Source: Pseudomonas purpurea (GTDB taxonomy: Bacteria > Pseudomonadota > Gammaproteobacteria > Pseudomonadales > Pseudomonadaceae). From it: a DNA stretch of 64,000 nt. The stretch is from positions 310,001 to 374,000 of the forward strand of contig NZ_CP150918.1 of the NCBI RefSeq assembly GCF_039908635.1, read 5' to 3'. A program made the translations under genes and the position numbers. The notes beneath the pieces are model-generated. The model saw only the letters and a program-made list of their open reading frames with translations, was not told the DNA's origin and did not search any database. Shown here piece after piece: positions 61,535 to 64,000 of this stretch (within the stretch, counting starts at the first letter, position 1; each line of letters begins with the position of its first letter).

Positions 61535-61637
61535 AACGGGGCGCATTAAACGGGTTTTTCAGGGGGTCGTCAAGCAAGTTTTCAAAAAATATTTAATTAT
61601 TACCGTCGCTTACGATCCAACCCCCGGTTTTACGGGA

Positions 61638-61910
61638 TTACTCGGCAGGTGGAACGTAGCCTTCGGCCTTGGCGTAATCCTCGCCGGAGAAGAACTTGTC
61701 CATTTCGCCCTGAAGATATTTGCGGTCTTCGGCGTTCATCATGTTCAGGCGTTTTTCGTTGATCAGCAGGGTCTGGTGTTTTTGCCAGTCGGCCCAGGCC
61801 TTTTGCGAAACGTGGTCAAAAATGTCCTGGCCTTTGGCGCCGGGGAACGGTGGACGCTCCAGGGCGGGCAATTCTTCTTTGTACTTGCGGCACATGATGG
61901 TGCGGGTCAT
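61638..61910 (-). CDS. yggX: Fe(II)-trafficking protein YggX
   Basis: A 90-residue protein that protects iron-sulfur clusters and handles Fe(II). The conserved N-terminus [14 protein letters not shown] has the essential Cys7, and LERPPFPG and [13 protein letters not shown] follow, all standard for YggX. It overlaps the mutY stop by 4 bp, the well-known mutY-yggX arrangement, which fits because MutY needs an iron-sulfur cluster. Confidence 0.97.
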   Translation of the reverse strand: MTRTIMCRKYKEELPALERPPFPGAKGQDIFDHVSQKAWADWQKHQTLLINEKRLNMMNAEDRKYLQGEMDKFFSGEDYAKAEGYVPPAE

Positions 61911-62974
61911 GACGACTCTCCTGCGTTCAATACATCGGCCGCGCGCTTCAGCAGTTTTTTCACCGGGGCGGCAAGGCCCAGGCGCGGCGGGGTGGCGAGG
62001 TTATACCAGAGCCAGTCGGCCTCGGCCACGTGATGGCTGGCCTCCTGGACCCGGACCAGCCAGGGTTCGATCGATAACTGGAAATGGCTGAAGGTGTGCA
62101 CCAGCCCCGGCAGTTCCTGATGTTTGCCCAGTTCCAGCGAATGCTGCATGGCCAGGTGTTCCAGGTCCGCGAGGTCGTCCAGCTCCGGCAGGCTCCACAA
62201 ACCGCCCCACAGGCCCGTGGACGGGCGACGGTAAAGCAGAATGGCGCCGTCGCGGTTGGCGAGCATCGGCATCAGCGTGCGCTTCTGTGGCACGGTTTTA
62301 CGCGGTTTGGGGATCGGGTAGCGGGTTTCCAGGCCAAGCATGTGCGCTTCGCAGCCCTTTTCCAGCGGGCACAGCAGGCAACTCGGCTTGCTGCGGGTGC
62401 AAAGCGTAGCGCCCATGTCCATCATCGCCTGGGTGTAGGCGTTGACCCTGTCATGAGGCGTGAAGCGCTCAGCGGTGGCCCAGAGCTGTTTGGCGACCTT
62501 GGGCTCGCCGGGGTAGCCCTCTTGCGCGGTAAAGCGCGCCAGCACGCGTTTGACGTTGCCGTCGAGGATCGGCGCCCGCAGGCCCATGCTCAGGCTGGCG
62601 ATGGCGCCGGCGGTGGACAGGCCGATGCCCGGCAAGTCGGTCAACTTCTCGACATCCCGGGGAAACTCGCCACCGTACTCGGCCACGACAATCTTCGCGG
62701 TCTTCTGCAAGTTGCGGGCGCGGGTGTAGTAACCCAGCCCGGTCCACAGGTGCAGCACTTCATCTTCCGGTGCGGCGGCCAGCGCTTCGACCGTCGGCAA
62801 CGACGCCATGAACCGGTCGAAGTAGTTCAGCACGGTGCTGACCTGCGTCTGTTGCAACATGATTTCCGACACCCACACCCGATACGGGGTGATGCCCTGT
62901 TGCCAGGGCAAATCGTGGCGACCGTGGCGGTCGTACCAGTCCAGCACCGCCGTTGAAAACTGCTCGGCTCTCAT
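61907..62974 (-). CDS. mutY: A/G-specific adenine glycosylase MutY
   Basis: Removes adenine mispaired with 8-oxoguanine. The 355-residue protein has the catalytic Glu37 (SEIMLQQTQ), the helix-hairpin-helix [10 protein letters not shown] near residues 115-124 and the catalytic Asp139 (ILDGNVKRV). The [4Fe-4S] cluster ligands Cys193, Cys200, Cys203 and Cys209 keep the C-x6-C-x2-C-x5-C spacing. The C-terminal Nudix-like domain (about 225-345) recognises 8-oxoguanine. Both ends overlap neighbours (asmA and yggX) by 4 bp. Confidence 0.97.
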   Translation of the reverse strand: MRAEQFSTAVLDWYDRHGRHDLPWQQGITPYRVWVSEIMLQQTQVSTVLNYFDRFMASLPTVEALAAAPEDEVLHLWTGLGYYTRARNLQKTAKIVVAEYGGEFPRDVEKLTDLPGIGLSTAGAIASLSMGLRAPILDGNVKRVLARFTAQEGYPGEPKVAKQLWATAERFTPHDRVNAYTQAMMDMGATLCTRSKPSCLLCPLEKGCEAHMLGLETRYPIPKPRKTVPQKRTLMPMLANRDGAILLYRRPSTGLWGGLWSLPELDDLADLEHLAMQHSLELGKHQELPGLVHTFSHFQLSIEPWLVRVQEASHHVAEADWLWYNLATPPRLGLAAPVKKLLKRAADVLNAGESS

Positions 62975-64000
62975 CGTTTGAACAGTCCCTTGAGGGCGTC
63001 TTTCAGTTCCGGACTGACTTTATTGCCGAGTTTTTCGTCGATTTTTTCGCTGATCCTGTCGCTGGCCAGTTTGCTGGCGACTTGGCCCAAGCGCTCGTTG
63101 TCCAGGCGGCAGGCCTTGGCGCCGAGCTCCAGCGGGCCACGGCAGCGCAATGGCCACTCGATGCCGACGAATTTCTCGCCGACCTGGCAGGGCCGGGTCC
63201 GGCATGTCACTCTTGTCGCCTTCGACGATGATGCCCACGCGATAGTCCATGCCCAGCACCCGCAGGTCGATGTCGCCATCGGCGTTGACGGTCATGCCGG
63301 GAATGCGCACTTTCAGGTCCGGGTTGCTGGCCACGCCGTTACGCAAGGTCAGGTTGCCCTTGAGTTCCTGGAACGGTGTGTCCTTGCCGCGAGGCTCGCC
63401 GCTGAGGGTTTTGCGGTTCAGGGTGGCGATGCCTTTGCACAGTTGTTGTTCAAGGTTGGCGTTGAGCAACACGCCATTGTTGATGACAAAACTGGCGGTG
63501 CCGTTGAGGCTGTCGATCAGCGCTTTCTGGCTGTTGCCGCTGGCGGTCAGGTTGCTGTTGAGCGTCACCAGGCCTTTGACCGGCGGGTTTTTGCCTTGGC
63601 TTTCGAGGATCTTTTCCGCTGGCACTTTGCTGATCTGCGTCTGCATGCTCAGCAGGGGCACAGGCTGGCGTACGTCGAGGGTGCCCTTGGCGTCGAAGCT
63701 GCCGTTGTACAGCTCGCCGCGCAGGTTTTGCAGGGTCAGCAGGCCGCCCTGGCCGGTGGCTTTGAGGGCGGCGTTCTGGATCGGCAACTTGTCGAGGGTC
63801 AGTTGGCCGAAGGTCAGGTCGGCGTCCACGTCCAGTTTGCTCAGGCGTTCGGTGGGCAGCAGTTTTTCGGTGCTCCAGGCGCCCTTGGTCGGTGCTTGTG
63901 GCAGCGGCGTGGTGCCGGCGCCCGCCATGGCATCGGCCTCGGTGCTGTTGACTTCGGCCTGGCGCGCCACCGTGGCGCTGTTGGCCTCGGCGGATTTTGG
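62971..64000 (-). pseudogene. asmA: AsmA-family protein, partial and frameshifted near its C-terminus
   Basis: The last part of an AsmA-like protein; the N-terminus lies beyond the right edge, and the frame is open to base 64000. AsmA proteins are large inner-membrane-anchored, periplasmic proteins of phospholipid transport to the outer membrane. Segments such as GGLLTLQNLRGELYNGSFDAKG and VIGLKG-like beta repeats are typical. At the DMPDPA residues, near 63190, the frame slips: as written it continues in an Arg-rich unrelated sequence to 63020, while the proper tail CQVGEKFVGIEWPLRCRG and LELGAKACRLD follows in the next frame, ending at 62971 with a 4-bp overlap to mutY. Removing one base of the CAGGGCC heptamer (63188-63194) repairs it. 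Confidence 0.85.

Overview
This window is chromosomal DNA of a fluorescent-group Pseudomonas. The evidence is the gene families and their order (dctBD, rmlBADC, aguBA next to an OprE/OprD porin, fdhD with a YdeP-type oxidoreductase, asmA-mutY-yggX-tRNA-Phe), the high GC content of the core genes, and two REPIN-type palindromic repeats with typical Pseudomonas cores.

Layout. 1-2.5 kb: surface-sugar genes, namely a partial polytopic membrane protein and a WecE-type sugar aminotransferase. 2.8-13 kb: housekeeping metabolism, with a hydroxyacyl-CoA dehydrogenase and thioesterase, a glycine-zipper protein, a formate-dehydrogenase-like enzyme with FdhD and a LysR regulator, a Kbp-like LysM protein, YrfG, NudE, CysQ and a YiiD-type thioesterase. 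13-16.3 kb: the C4-dicarboxylate two-component system dctB-dctD, with dctD frameshifted. 16.3-19.7 kb: the dTDP-L-rhamnose operon. 19.9-31.8 kb: a 970-residue kinase/aminotransferase fusion, the agmatine-to-putrescine genes, a TonB-dependent receptor, a DsbA-like protein and an OprE-like porin.

32-40.6 kb is a genomic island of visibly lower GC between a tRNA-Thr gene (right) and a degenerate copy of that tRNA's 3' end (left). It carries a complete retron, which is the main find of the window: a promoter, an msr-msd non-coding RNA with a closing a1/a2 repeat and a 16-bp msd stem, an NDT-like effector of the St85/Ec86 kind, and a retron reverse transcriptase with NAxxH, YADD and VTG motifs. 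Beside it are two unknown genes, one with a HEPN RNxxxH motif plus a zinc ribbon, then two tyrosine recombinases flanking a region rich in hairpins and DnaA-like boxes.

41.2-51.4 kb: a methyltransferase, a basic amino-acid ABC importer, a hydrolase between two members of a small lysine/arginine-rich protein family, and envelope proteins. 51.6-60.7 kb: a type I restriction-modification operon (hsdM-hsdS-GIY-YIG-AlbA_2-hsdR), with hsdM frameshifted. 60.8-64 kb: a third member of the basic family, tRNA-Phe, yggX, mutY and a partial, frameshifted asmA.

Four genes (dctD, the first basic-family gene, hsdM, asmA) carry a one-base frameshift at the same heptamer, CAGGGCC on the plus strand, where CAGGCC would restore the frame. 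This looks like a systematic sequencing artefact, possibly linked to base modification, rather than four independent losses.
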